Shown: positions 41,226 to 53,339, counted from the first letter of the stretch. The stretch: 64,000 nt of DNA from Coenobita brevimanus (GCA_032717465.1 CM064671.1:59289859-59353858); one strand, 5' to 3'. The notes: generated by a model not told the origin, from the letters alone. Made by a program: numbers and translations.

Positions 41226-41899
41226 ACCTTTCCATGTCCTAACCAATGCTGCCATGTCCTTTTCTGTCATGATCTGTACTGCAGTGCCCTGCCCTTTCCT
41301 TCCCTACATGCCTATACTTTACTATCCCCTCCTAGCCTTCCCTTCTTCTGTATATCCCTTTAGTATGAGCATTTGTAAATGCATTTTTATTACCAGCGGG
41401 CTATACTGATGAGCTTATTAAATTCCTTTTCTTCGGAAAGAGGTTATAAATTTGAAGCCTCGATTAACTCCTGTTTCATAAGGGTCTTTACCTAGTTGAG
41501 TAAAATTATTTTAAAAAACGGAGCAGAGGAAGGAAAATTAAATGAATTAAAAAAAAAATCCATACATCAGATTACAGGTATCCTTCGTTCATAAGAAAAA
41601 CAAAAAAATAAGTAACACTTGGACTTGAACAGCCATTTGTTGAAATTTGGTGGGAAACCACTCTGAAGAAGTGAGTACCAAAGAGATGCAAATACTGGAA
41701 TAAAATAATTCAGATAGATAGTTCTGTGATATGGCAGTGTGACAGTCCACTCATGAGCCCTACCAGATGCCCGTCTTGCGCGGGGGAAGCCATGGAGAGG
41801 TGACACAATAGATGCTACTTCGTCTGAACATTTGCCATAAATGTATCTCTAAAATAATGCAAAAGAGGCAACATTCCTTCCAACTTGTAGGGGAGGTAG
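41226..41899. other. Unassigned DNA between LINE C and jockey copy 2
   Basis: Begins with a pyrimidine-rich CCTTTCC/CCTGCC stretch to about 41350, then AT-rich sequence without coding features. Confidence 0.45.
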
Positions 41900-41914
41900 T
41901 TTTTTTTTTTTTTT

Positions 41915-42530
41915 TCTATGCGAGGAAGAAGAAACCAAAGGCCATGAGCCCGCAATAACAATTCCATTCAAGAGAAAAATAAAATACAAGAGAGAGACAA
42001 TTTCAAGATCCTATCATTTCAAGATGCCTGGACACACTGCATTTGAAAGATTAGAGATCATAGGAAGCAGGAAATACAAACAGATGAAGAAAGTTCCAGA
42101 GCTGACCTGTTGCATAAATGAAGGACTGGGAGTAATGGTTAACTCTTGCATTAGAGACTTGGACAGAAAAGGGATGAGAGTTTGCTGCTAGATGGGTGCT
42201 ACGCACCCATTGTAGAGGTGGAGGAATGCCTGCAGACAGTTCAAAGGAGCAGTGACCATTGAAGTAGCGATAGAGAAAAGATAAAGATGTAACAGTGCAG
42301 TGAAGAGACAGAGGTTGAAGGGAGTCAGTACGAGGAGGAGAGTTAATGAGACAAAAAGCCTTTTACTCCACCCTATTGAGAAGAGCTGTATGTGGGGAGC
42401 CTCCCCACACATGAGAGTTGTACTCCACACAGGGGCAGATAAAACCCCTGTATAGAGTCAAGAATTGTGTACGGGTAAAGAAGGAACGGAGTTGGCTTAG
42501 CACATCTAATCTCTTGGAAGCAGATTTTAC
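41915..42530 (-). pseudogene. Jockey copy 2: ORF2 C-terminus and 3' UTR
   Basis: The reversed sequence aligns with 3129-3735 of copy 1: CTTCCAAGAGATT, GGTGGAGTxxAAGGC, the final FKRSV block (here broken), CAGGCATCTTGAAATGAT and the 3' UTR. It begins at the GTAAAA target duplication of the RTE insertion (plus TTTTAC 42525-42530). Confidence 0.85.
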
Positions 42531-42855
42531 TATCTGTCTATCTATATACCTAGGCTGCTTCCCCCAAGGAAAGGGAGGTAGCCGAGACAGGACGACACAC
42601 TCCCCATTAACTCATCCATTCAAACACATTCATTCGCATCTTAGCCCCAAAGGGGAGAACGGACAGATCTTCACCGCACCACACCGCACGAGGGTCAACT
42701 GCGCAATGCAATCAGTGACATCCGCAGCAGGGCCTGACAGCAGAACCGGTTTACCCCTGCCACATCATAACAGACCCATCCCCTTACCTGCACCTGACCT
42801 GACTAGCTGATCAGACCAAATGCGGGAGAATATCCCCTCAGGGCTGCGTCATCAC

Positions 42856-44511
42856 TTATTCATTCACAATTTCTCTCCATTTATTTCTGTCACGCACAGC
42901 CACTCTTCCTTGCTCAACAGACATCCCTCTCGCATCCAGCGCTCTCTTCACACTGTCCATCCATCCTATTCGTGGTCTTCCTCTCAGCCTTACACCTCTC
43001 ACATCAGATCTAGTTATCTTTTTCACCAATCGCTCATTATCCATTCTCTCCATATGCCTAAACCATCGCAACACCCTCTGCTCAACTCTACCAGCCATCT
43101 CCCGAACAACTCCAGTTCTCCTTCGCACTTCATCATTTTGCACCCGATCCATACGCGTCACTCCACACATACTCCTCAGACACCTCATCTCCATTACATT
43201 CAAACTTTTCCTCTCTGCTACACCCATATTCCATGTTTCAGCCCCATATAACGCAGTCGGTACCACAACACCCTCATACAGCCTTCTCTTTACATCCATT
43301 CTAAGCGAACGACATTTAAACACTTTTTTCATTCCTCCTAGCACCTTTCCTACTTCATTTATTCTAAACTTCACTTCTGCATCTATTCTTCCATGCACAG
43401 CAACATGTGACCCTAGATATTTAAAACAATCTACCTCCTCAAGCAACTCACCATTCAAAACTATATTCATCCCCCTACCATCTATCAACCTCGTACACTT
43501 CATCACTTTACTCCTATTCTCATTTACTTTCAATTTGCTCCTTTCACACACCCTTCCAAACTTTTCTACCAACTGTCTCAATCTCTCCTCTGAATCAGTC
43601 ACCAGTGCAGTATCATCTGCAAACAGCAGCTGCTTCAGATTCCACTCTCCACCATCAACATTCACCAGACTCAGACCTCCACCTAAAACTCTTGCATTCA
43701 CCTCCTTTACAACACCATCCATGTAAATATTAAACAACCAAGGTGACATCACACATCCCTGTCGCAGCCCCACTCTCACGGGAAACCAATCACTCACAGC
43801 ATTTCCCACTCTTACACACGCTCTACTATTTACATAAAAACTTTTCACCCCTTTTAGTAACCTACCATCAAGTCCATACAATCTTAAAACAGTCCACAAA
43901 GCCTCCCTATCAATTCCATCATACGCTTTCTCTAAATCCATAAATGCCCAAAACACATCCTTGCCTTTCGCTAAATACTTTTCACACACTTGTCTCACAG
44001 CAAACACCTGATCAACACATCCCCTCCCTCTCCTAAAGCCACACTGCTCATCACCAATCACTCCCTCTGTACCCTCTCTAACTCTCATAATTAACACTCT
44101 ACCATACACCTTACCTACAACACTCAACAGACTTATACCCCTAAAGCTAGTACATTCATACTTATCACCCTTGCCTTTATACAACGGGACCACACAAGCA
44201 CTTGCCCAGTCAATTGGCACCATACCTTTCTCAAAGCACACATTCAACAATCTTACTAACCAGTCAACAATAGTCACTCCACCACCCTTCAGGCATTCCA
44301 CAGCACCCCCATCCATACCTGCAGCTTTCCTTGTTTTCATCTCTTTTACTGCCTTCTCCACTTCCTCCTTCGTGATCAAATAATCATTCAACTCTCCCAA
44401 CACATTTATTCCTTGCACCACAATCTCAGCCACTCTTTCCTCCTCTACATTTAACAATCTTTCAAAATACTCTGCCCATCTCTTCCTTACTGCATCCATC
44501 TCAATTAACAT
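42856..44511 (-). pseudogene. RTE family 1 reverse transcriptase with C-terminal domain
   Basis: The 551-residue frame has all RT blocks: MKTRKAAGMDGGAVECLK near 58, CVVPLYKGKGDKYE near 106, FRGISLLSVVGKVYGRVL at 123-140, CGFRRGRGCVDQVF at 157-170, AFMDLEKAYDGIDREALW at 189-206, GLRQGCVMSPWLFNIYMDGV at 248-267 and LLFADDTALV at 295-304 with the catalytic Asp pair. The C-terminus has AETWNMGVAERKSLNVMEMR, LRWFRHMERMDNERLVKK and RGRPRIGW. In the same frame, an in-frame TGA about 25 bases upstream of the first Met separates it from the linker, a CGA-to-TGA type change. The protein makes element cDNA at the nicked target. Confidence 0.9.
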
Positions 44512-44593
44512 CCTTCCATCCTCTGCTTTTACTCATTCTTCCTTCCCAGACTCTCCCTTTCGCACCCTTTTCACCTCCTTCCAAAACATTTTC

Positions 44594-45772
44594 TTATTCT
44601 GTTGAAAATTCTGTCAGCCGCCTACCCCACCTCTCATCTGCTGCCACTTTAGCATCACGCACAGCCCTTCTCGCTCTATTCCTCTTCTCCTTATACCTTT
44701 CATATGACATCTCATCCTTCCTCTGCAGCCACACTTCATATGCACGTCTCTTCTCAGCCACAGCCATACTTACTTCCTCGCACCACCATTCACTTCCTTT
44801 TCTTACACCACCACCCACACGTCTCACACCACACACCTCTTCTGCATGCCCCACCACAGCACTCTTAAACGACTGCCATTCCTCCTCCACGCTGCCATTT
44901 TCCCGATCTTTCACTGCGTTCCACTCATGTTTCAATTTCTCCTGATACTCTATCTTTTGCTCTCTTTTATCCAACTCACTGACTTTCAAAACCTCCCTGC
45001 CACACCTAACCCTCCTAGCTCTCACCCATCTCTTACCTACTCTTAGCTTTCCCTCCACCAGGTAGTGGTCAGACATACCTTCACCCTCCCCTCTCAGAAC
45101 TTTCACATCCAACAATCTTCCTATTACATTCCTAGACACAACCACATAGTCCATCAAAGCTCTATTAACAACCCTTCTACCCTCCTGTCTCACCCATGTA
45201 CACTTATAAATATCTTTCTTCTCAAACAGCGTATTCCCAATCACCATCTCTCGCTCAACACACATCGCTATCATTCGTTCCCCATTTTCATTTCTTCCAG
45301 GCACACCATGCATACCAACTACACCTTCAACTGCTACATTTCCCACTCTAGCATTCAAATCTCCCATCATTACCACATTCACATTCGCTCCAAAATTCTG
45401 CAGATACTCATCAACATCATTCCAGAAAGACTCCCTCTCTTCTTCATCCTTTTCACTACCAGGCTCATATGCACTCACAAACACCCACAACTCACGTTCA
45501 AATTTCGCTTTCACCCACATCGGTCTCGATGACACCTCCTTCCATTCAATCACACATTGCTGTACTTCCGGACTCACTAACAAGGCCACACCTTCTCTTG
45601 CCCTTCCTCTATCAACACCTGACAATTTTCCATTCACACTTCCAAACCTAGACTCCCCCTTCCCTTTCATCTTCGTTTCACTCAAAGCTAACACATCCAA
45701 CTTTCTTCTCACAAACATTCTCCCAATCTCCTCCCTTTTAGCCTCAATCGTACTACATCCACGCACATTCAT
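44594..45772 (-). pseudogene. RTE family 1 APE endonuclease
   Basis: The 392-residue frame starts MNVRGCSTIEAKREEIGRMF and shows the endonuclease motifs in order: LDVLALSETKMKG (catalytic Glu), VWVFVSAYEPG-like block, VVMMGDLNARVG (Asp/Asn), YKCTWVRQEG, ALMDYVVVSRN and GMSDHYLVEGKL (SDH). After about residue 250 follows a basic linker. It loses the frame at LTEFSTE, and the continuation QNKKMFWKEVKRV lies in the RT frame, so a single-base indel near 44600 splits what was one ORF. Confidence 0.9.
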
Positions 45773-45939
45773 AGACCCAATCTTCAGGGTACGGGGATAA
45801 CTCTATACCCCATCCCTTTCTCTGGCCTGTCTCTTTTTAGGAACTAAAAAACAGAGGAGGGGGTCCCTAGTCCCCTCACCCCGCCCCTTTTAGTCGCCTT
45901 TTATGACATGCAGGGAATACGGTGGCAGTATTCTTCCTA

Positions 45940-45993
45940 ACACAACCTGGCCGCAGAGTAGTAGTACCACCCCATAGTGCGGCCAGGTTGTGT
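45940..45993 (-). other. 16-bp perfect stem-loop near the 5' end of RTE family 1
   Basis: ACACAACCTGGCCGCA (45940-45955) and TGCGGCCAGGTTGTGT (45978-45993) are exact reverse complements with a 22-base loop. A second small hairpin, CCCCCC/GGGGGG around GCCACA (45994-46013), lies between it and the element terminus. Confidence 0.85.
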
Positions 45994-46013
45994 CCCCCCC
46001 GCCACAGGGGGGC

Positions 46014-47832
46014 TTTTACAAGAGATGTAATATGATCTTTCCAAGATACGTCCCAAGTAAATGAAACCCCAAGCATGTTCAAGGATGATGCAGGATTAAG
46101 TTGAATATTATGAAACATTAGTTGGTATACCTGTGGAAGATTTTGTTGGGTTGATAGGTGTAAGAACAGAGTCTTGGATGCATTAAAAACAACAAGATTA
46201 TTTTTACCCCAGTCAGAGATATGAGCTAAGTCAGACATTAGGTATGCCATAGCCTCATCCCTTGTTTGTTGAAGTAACTACTGAGATGGGCGTTGTGGGA
46301 ACCGAATGGAAAGATGAAGGGTAGAGTCATTAAAGTATGAGTGGATAGGGTTAGATGTACAGCTTAGAAGGTCATTGATGAATAAAAGGAAGAGAGTTGG
46401 TGAAAGGACAGAGCCCTGAGGAACACCACTGTTGATAGATCTAGAAGAATGATGGCCGTTTACAACAGCAGCTATAGAGTGACCAGAAAGGAAGCTAGCG
46501 GTGAAGGGACAGATAGAAGGATAAAAACTGTAGGAGGGCAGTTTGGAAATTAAAGATTTATGCCAGACTCAATCGAAAGCCTTTGAGATATCAAGTGCAA
46601 TGGCAAAGCTTTCGCCAATGTCCCGAAAGGAAGATGACCAGGAGTCTGAAAGATTGGTGAGAAGATCGCCAGTGGAGCTTCACTGACAGAACCCGTACTG
46701 AAAATCAGAAAGAAGGTTGTGATAGGAAAGATGCCTTAAAATTTTTCAATTAAGAATTGACTCAAAAAATTTTGAAATACAGGATGTTAAAGCAATTGGA
46801 TGATAGTTAGAGGGTTGGGAATGGTCACCCTTCTTTGTGACTGGCTGAATGCGAGCAAACTTCCAGCAAGAAGGAAAGGTACAAGTTGACAGACAATAGG
46901 GAAAGAGTTTACCTAGGCAGGGTGTAAGCACAGAAGCACAGTTCTTGAAAACAACAGGAGGGACTCCATCAGGCCCATATGCCTTGTTAGTATTGAGGCC
47001 AGTTATGACAGAAAATACATCAGCTGAAGAAATTTTAATGTTAGCCATGAGGAGGTCATAGGGGGGAAGTGATGGAGGAACAGCACCGGAATCGTCTAAG
47101 GTGGAATTGGAGGAGAAAGTCTGAACGAAGAGATCTGCTTTATCAGTAGAAGAAATAGCTACAGAACCATCAGAGTATAAAAGAGGAGGGAAGGATGGTG
47201 AGGTGAAGTTGTTAGAAAGGTTTTTGGCAAGGTGCCAGAAGGAGCGGGAAGAATTAGAGCTGGAGAGTTGCGACCATTTAGTACGGATGAAATTATTTTT
47301 TGCAGAGCGAAGAACAGACCTAGCATGATTCCGGGCAGAAACGTTAAGATGATGTGATTCAGGGGTGGGTTGGCTCCGGTATCTTTTGTAGGCCCTCTCC
47401 TTGTTGCGGACAGCATTAGAACAAGCGTGACTAAACCAAGGCTTTCTTGTGTTAGACAAAGGATATGAGAAAGGAATGTATGCTTCCATGCCTGAGAGAA
47501 TGACCTCCGTAATGCGCAAGGCACACTCAGATGGGTCCCGGCCATGGAAGCAATAATCATTCCAGGGAAAATCAAAGAAGTACTGCCTGAGGGCCTCCCA
47601 ATCTGCAGCTCCAAAGTGCCACAGACGATGTTTCTTTGGAGGGTCCACAGGCCGTACCGGAGTGATAGGACAGGTTAAGGTGATAAGGTTGTGATCGGAC
47701 GAGCCCAACAAAGAGAAAAGATTAACAGTTTAAGCAGAAGGATTGGTTGTAAGGAAGAGGTCAAGTATGTTGGAGCTCTCTCCATGGTGGCCTGGGATAC
47801 GGGTAGGGTGCTGTACAAGCTGCTCTAGGTCA
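46014..47832 (-). pseudogene. Jockey copy 2: endonuclease end and reverse transcriptase
   Basis: From 47832 downward the frame reads the second half of the endonuclease ([11 protein letters not shown] near 47705), the linker [17 protein letters not shown], then RT blocks NKAYGPDGVPP, CWKFARIQPVTKKGD and ALTSCISK up to 46746. Beyond a frame break the RT core continues (FGESFAIALDISKAFD-like near 46590, GVPQGSVLSP-like near 46420) and SDWGKNNLVVFNASKT at 46200. It ends at LSWKDHITSLVK, where the RTE element interrupts. Several frameshifts separate the pieces. Confidence 0.85.
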
Positions 47833-47836
47833 TTAA

Positions 47837-49953
47837 CCCCTTAATCGCGGGCTTGTTTTTCTTTGACTTGTGGCTCCCGCGGGCATAATCGCGCTCCGAC
47901 ATACTCTCTAAAAAATTTTGCCAAAAATCAGTTATTAGTCCTAGAATATTAAAAACACATATGCCTATGGTACGTAGCTTCTGCTTTCTTCTAGTGTGTT
48001 TGTTGAGCCTTTGTCTAGTACCGTAGGACTTGTGGAGACCTCTGAAGTTGGGTAACGAAGTCTCCACTTTACACTTCCCGACAGCCCGTAATATGATTAC
48101 CACAGCCTGATATTAGCACTAGAAACACTATTCTATGATTCTCAAATAGTTTGGAGTCCATACTCCAAAAAAAAACACTGTGAAAGCAATGAAAATTACG
48201 AGCGCTTATATGACCTTCCCACTTGCGATTGTTCGCCGCTGGTGTTCTGTCATTTATTATTCATAAAACCCCTCACAGTTTATATTTCTATTACTATATA
48301 ACACGTATATATATCTACAGGCTTTATCCATAAGTTTCCTTCAGTAATAGTAGTTTATTGTCACTGTAGGCATTCAATTTCTCTTTCAGTAAAATATGTA
48401 GCATTCACTTCCTTGTCCTGTATACTAGCGTTGAGAGTGAATGTCACTTTCACCTTCACTTTCATAACTCATGGTATTCATACAAGCTTGAGTGAAACTT
48501 TCACTTTCATTTCTCCTAGCATATATACTCGTATTCTTATAATACTACTCATTTACATTTCTATTTACGTTCTCTATTTTATTTACATTATTTACATTTC
48601 TGTTTTATTTACACTGTGTTAGGCACTGTCACTTGCAGTAACTTATAAAACTATTTTCCACTGTTCACTTATATTTACATTCATTGCTTTCACTTGCTGT
48701 TTACACATTGTTTACACATTATTTACATTTCCACTTGCACTGTTTTACTCACCAGAAAGATCGTAGGCACTGTCCATTATTTTCATTGATAAATTAGCCA
48801 GTTCACGTTCCACAGTAGTCACTCAGCCCTTTACCTCTTTCCACACGAGGTTTAGTAGGGGGTAGAGGTCACAGGGCCCTTTGCATTGGGCTAAAAAGCG
48901 GCAGAATTTGGCAGGTGCAAATCCGACGTACTTTCACCATGAAAGACGACAGGAAACCGTTACTGGTGGCCTGCCTAGGGAGAGTGCATTACTGCCAACG
49001 TCAGCCTTGTGAGAGCTGCTAATATATAGCTATGAAATGATTGGCAGGAAATCTAGACAATACATAATAAATTAGGTAGTTCCAGGAGAAAGTTAATATC
49101 ACTTAGGCTTCTCCCTTCCCTCCTTATGTATTTTTTTATTACGATAATAGATTATATGGCATATTTCAAGGGGAAATAAACAACGAAAATTAGCGAACGA
49201 GTGTACGTGAGGTGTTGTCAGGTGATAATTAGCCAATTCCAGGTGTATGGCACTATCACTTACCTTATTACTTTTTTGTATATATTATTTGGTATAAGAA
49301 TAGGGCATAGGGCTTATTTCAATGGATCAAATCAGTGGAAAATTCCAGGGAAGATTTACTTAATGCAGAATACAGTGTGGTGGCCTGCAATAATTAGGTA
49401 GTTCCAGGTGAATGTAAATATCACTTAGGCTTCTCCCTTCCTTTCTTATATATATTTTTATTCCGAGAATAGATTATACGGCATATTTCAAGGGGAAATA
49501 AACAGCCAAAATTAGGGAACGAGTCCACATGAGGTGTTGTCAGGTGATAATTAGCCAATTCCAGGTGTATGGCATTCTCACTTACCTTATTTCTTTTTTG
49601 TATATATTATTTGGTATAAGAATAGGGCATAGGGCTTATTTCAATGGATGAAATCAGTGGAAAATTCCAGGGATGATTTACTTAGTGTAGCACAGCCAGG
49701 CAGGCTAGAGGAGAGGGTAATGGAGGGGAGTCAAGAAAGGGGAGAAATGGCTAAATTGTCAACAATGGATGGGAGTACAGATGAGATTAGGAGTGCTGAC
49801 TAGTGTTGGACATTGGCAGTACTGATAGATGATACAAGCCACCACTTGAAAGCCTGGGCGAATTCAAAATAACACAGAATCACAAAAGTGACGCCCCGCG
49901 GTATGATCCCTTGCTCCCAAGCATCACGAAAGTGACGCCCCGCGGTTAAGGGG
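47837..49953. mobile_element. piggyBac-like non-autonomous element inserted in jockey copy 2
   Basis: TTAA flanks both ends (47833-47836, 49954-49957), and the unoccupied TTAA is at 1304-1307 in copy 1. The termini are inverted repeats CCCCTTAATCGCGGGC and CCCCTTAACCGCGGGG. The right end repeats AAAGTGACGCCCCGCGGT twice (about 49888 and 49930), a subterminal repeat. The 2117-bp interior is AT-rich with many TTTACATT-like repeats around 48530-48740, a 322-bp tandem duplication, and no transposase frame. Confidence 0.85.
49071..49690. repeat. 322-bp tandem duplication inside the piggyBac-like element
   Basis: ATTAGGTAGTTCCAGG starts two consecutive near-identical units (49071 and 49393), sharing CACTTAGGCTTCTCCCTTCC, GGGGAAATAAACA, GGTGTTGTCAGGTGATAATT and ATAGGGCATAGGGCTTATTT. 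Confidence 0.85.
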
Positions 49954-49957
49954 TTAA

Positions 49958-50242
49958 GGATAGAAAAGATGTAGGCTTGCTCACCAGGTGGATCAGTGAA
50001 AGGAGAGGAGAGCCAAAGATGGTGGTGAACATTGAAATCTCCTGAAAAGGAGATTTCAGAGAAAAGAGAAATGGATAGAATTTGTTTAATCGTAGAAGTA
50101 AGATAGTCAAAGAATTTTTGATAGTAGAATTTGGGGATAAGTAAACAGCACAGATATATTTAGTCAGAGAATGACAGGAAAGCCAAAGCTAGAGTGTAGA
50201 TAATCAAGAAGAATTGAGTTCAGGAATACGAGACCAAAATAA

Positions 50243-50300
<58 letters not shown>

Positions 50301-50640
50301 ACATCCACTTTTGGCTTTGAAATGAGTATAAAGTAGGAGGATACAGAAAAGGGTTTGCTGTCAGTTGCCTCAGACAGCTGAGTCTCAGTGTGAAAGAGAA
50401 GGTGTGGTTTAGAGGAGGAGAGGTGGTGCTCAACAGAACGAAAGTTAGAGGAGAGGCCACGAATGTTGCAGAAATGAAGAAGATGTGAGTCACACAGTGG
50501 TTCCAGGCAGCTCAAGTCGTCACCAGGAGAGGGGTGGAAGATGGGGGCATTTATGGTCCCCCCCCTGGGGACTCTGAGGCTGAGTGTTGAGCAGCCATTA
50601 TTATTATTTTTTTTTTTGGAAAGGGAAGTGTAGTGTGTAA
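49958..50640 (-). pseudogene. Jockey copy 2: N-terminal endonuclease, split by (TA)n
   Basis: The minus frame from 50647 reads LLHFCNIRGLSSNFRSVEHH and PHLLFHTETQLSEATDSKPF, the start of an APE endonuclease (N-IRGL and E-T-Q motifs). The (TA)n tract at 50247-50298 then breaks into it. After it the sequence matches copy 1 from 1012 onward with frameshifts (CTCTAGCTTTGGCTTTCCTG) up to the TTAA at 49954. Confidence 0.8.
50247..50298. repeat. (TA)n microsatellite inside the jockey endonuclease
   Basis: About 52 bases of TA in the middle of a formerly coding LINE region. Confidence 0.95.
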
Positions 50641-50649
50641 TGTGCATGT

Positions 50650-53160
50650 AGTTTGCTGTAGATAGTTAGAAAAATTTGTATTGGAGAGCATGCTGGCCTA
50701 CTGTCTGTGTTACTGAGACACTGAAAAAGTTCAGCAAAGAGGAATGGTCAGGATAAGTCCTGAGGGCTGATGAAACGGGAGCTCCAGCTCTCCAAATAGT
50801 AGGGTTATTAATAATTCTGATACCTGTGTTTTGAATTATGTCTAGTTGTTTTAGTCCAACCTCCTCACGTCCAATCTGCAAGGGTGAGCAATATTCCAGC
50901 TGAGAGTGCACATGGCTCCTATAAATTATAGCTAGCTGCTAGCCAGTGAAGAAGTTACGAACTCTGTATAGTAATCTAGGTTTATTTGAAGCAGTTTTAG
51001 CAAGTCATCTAACATGAGGGGTCCAGCTGAGGGCATTGTTAACTTAAACACCAAGAATTTCGATACTTTTTGAGACAGGAAAATTAGTAGCATTGAATAT
51101 AATCTAGGAATAAGGAATATCTGTCCATTAGTAAATTGTATATATTTGGTTTTACTAACATTAAATGAGACAATGTTATTTTGTCCCAATTCAATGACCT
51201 TAGATAGATCTTGATTTATGGAGATTTCTGTACTGAGTTGTGAGTTTCAAATACTGAACTTTTATGAATGGGTGTTTGAGTATGAAGTGTTGTGTCATCT
51301 GCATATGAATCGATGGGATTATGGATGACAGATAAGATATCATTAATATGAATTAGGAAGAGCTTGGAGCCAGAACTGACCATCGTGGCACGCTGGTAAT
51401 TGGAATATACATAATCTACTTTAACTCTTATCTTTCTCTCACTGAGATATTAAGAAATCAGAGAAACAAAAGACGTTAGACCGTAGCAAGGGAGTTTGGA
51501 TGGCAGGGAACGGTGACACACACTGTCAAAAGCTTTAGAAATATCAAGAGCTACTGCATGAGTTTTACCATGTTGGTCAATTGACGGATGGATGGTCTTA
51601 GTTAGGAGACTGAGTATTTCAACAGTGGATCTTTCGTGGCAAAAACCATACTGTCACTAATTAAGTTGCTGGATTCAAGATGTTTAACTACTAGTGTGCT
51701 TATTAATTACAATCTCAAATACTTTACCAAGAGAAGACCTGATTGCTATTGCTCGGTAATCAGAGGGGTCAGAGAAACTTCCCTTCTTTGGAATTGGGTG
51801 GATATTTGCTTCTTTCCAACAATCAGGGAATGAAGAGATCGCATTCTTAGTCTGAATAACTTAGGTAGAATAGGAGCAAGTTCTGGGAAACACTATTTCA
51901 AAATAATTGGAGGAACTCCACCAGGACCTGTAGCTTTGTTTGTTAGTAAGTTCTCTAGGATGGATTTTACATGTCTAGTCTATATCTTAAGTAGAGCAGT
52001 TCCGGGAGAGTCAAGTTCTAGTACTGTACAGGGATGTTCCGGCTGACCTATTCTAAAGTAAAATTATTGAGAAATGTATTGGCAAGGAAGTTTGTTTTAC
52101 CATCCAGGCCATTTGTAATGCTACCATCTGAAGAGTTTAGCGGAAGAATGGGTGATGACTTGTAAAAGTAATTATTGAAAGAATTGAGAGTTGACCAGAA
52201 TATTCTATTGTCATTTGAATTGTTTAATAATTTTGATGCTTGGTTGTGAAGAAAGTTTGATTTAGCGACATTTATTACTGCTTTGGCATGGTTTCTAGCA
52301 ATATTTTAAATTGACTCAGAGATTCAGATGTTTTTAAAGTAAGAATTATATGCTAAGGACTTTTGGGTCGTTGCTCTGGCATAAGTGCTATCAAACCATT
52401 TTGGGAGTCCGGTCTTTTAGTGTTCTGTTGACTTCATATGAATACTGTAATTCCATATCAGCTTCTATTAAGTCATGACTGTGGGGACTGGGTAGAGGTA
52501 ATGTCACTGGAGAAGAATGACTGCCATGGAATATCAACAAGATAATTTCTAAATCCATCCCAGTCTGCCATATCAAAGTGTCACGTGGTCACCCTGACAA
52601 GTTCAAAATGGAGAGGTTTCAGGGAACTGACCAATGTGGCTTTAATGAGATTGTGATTGGAGGATCCAAGTGGTGACAGTATTTTTGTACTGTATAGATC
52701 TGGATTATTTGTCAGGAATAGATCCAAGAGATGGGCGTTATGGTCAGGATTATCGGGTATTCTGGTTGGTTGTTTTACCAGTTGCATGAGATTAAACAAT
52801 TCTGCAAACAGCTCACATCCTAGACCAGTATCATCAGTCCTGGCAGAATACAATATCCATTCTACGTTATGAATGTTAAAATCACCCAAAACGGTAATTT
52901 CAGAGGTAAGGGTGAAGCTAAGGTTAGTCAACTGTGTGGATATGGGGTCAAATATGCTGGGTTCTGAAGAAGCATTGGGGGAGCTATATACTACAAAGAT
53001 ATATTTGGTAATATTTATGTAGTTTATGTTATATAGTTAATAATCAAATTGGATGAAGTTCAATACTGTGTCAATTACGAATTCACATTTAATATAACAA
53101 CAGGTGCCACTCTTGTTACAGAAGTTTGTGAGGAGATGGTAACCAGGAAAAGCAAAATTA
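50650..53160 (-). pseudogene. Second jockey-like LINE family, heavily decayed
   Basis: At 52581-52931 the minus frame reads SEITVLGDFNIHNVEW, LMQLVKQPTRIPDNPDHNAHLLDLFLTNN and SPLGSSNHNLI, an APE endonuclease with SDH changed to SNH. RT remains further down in broken frames (SKTKYIQFT near 51110). The C-terminal VEYCSPLQI-like and RAGAPVSSALRTYPDH segments lie at 50666-50911. The LINE organisation is the same as in copies 1 and 2, but the sequence is clearly a different family. Confidence 0.75.
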
Positions 53161-53339
53161 GGATATTTCAGTAGAGGGAGATATTTAGGATTCTGTGAGG
53201 AATAGGGCTAGAGGGGATATTGACCTAAGAAAAGAGTGAACGGAATCCTTACTGGTAATAAGGCCATGGATATTTCTGAAATATAAGGTCGAACATGCAC
53301 TTCTCTGTTGACGAGCATGAACAGAGTTTTTAACAGCTA

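Larger units (their letters stand above)
42531..46013 (-). mobile_element. RTE-like LINE family 1, near-complete, nested in jockey copy 2
   Basis: The 3483-bp element is bounded by the 6-bp direct repeat TTTTAC (plus strand 42525-42530 and 46014-46019); the uninterrupted target GTAAAA is visible at 3123-3128 in copy 1. It has a 5' region with two hairpins, an APE endonuclease ORF, an RT ORF, a 3' UTR of about 310 bases and a tail made of TATAGATAGACAGATA instead of poly(A). Only one frameshift and one stop interrupt the coding region, so it is the youngest LINE in the window. Confidence 0.9.
41900..50640 (-). mobile_element. Jockey-like LINE copy 2 with two nested elements
   Basis: Read on the minus strand it goes from an N-terminal endonuclease near 50640 to a poly(A) tail (plus T run 41900-41915). 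It aligns with copy 1 (1003-3750) and extends it at the 5' side. It is interrupted at 50247-50298 by (TA)n, at 47837-49953 by a piggyBac-like element and at 42531-46013 by an RTE element. Once these are ignored, the LINE is about 3.1 kb. Stops and frameshifts are present throughout. Confidence 0.88.

Noticed and set aside
45994..46013. An HDV-like ribozyme at the RTE family 1 5' end
   Set aside because: The first-strand and return-strand of the putative P1 are only six bases apart, leaving no room for P2 and P3; only two simple hairpins can be drawn.
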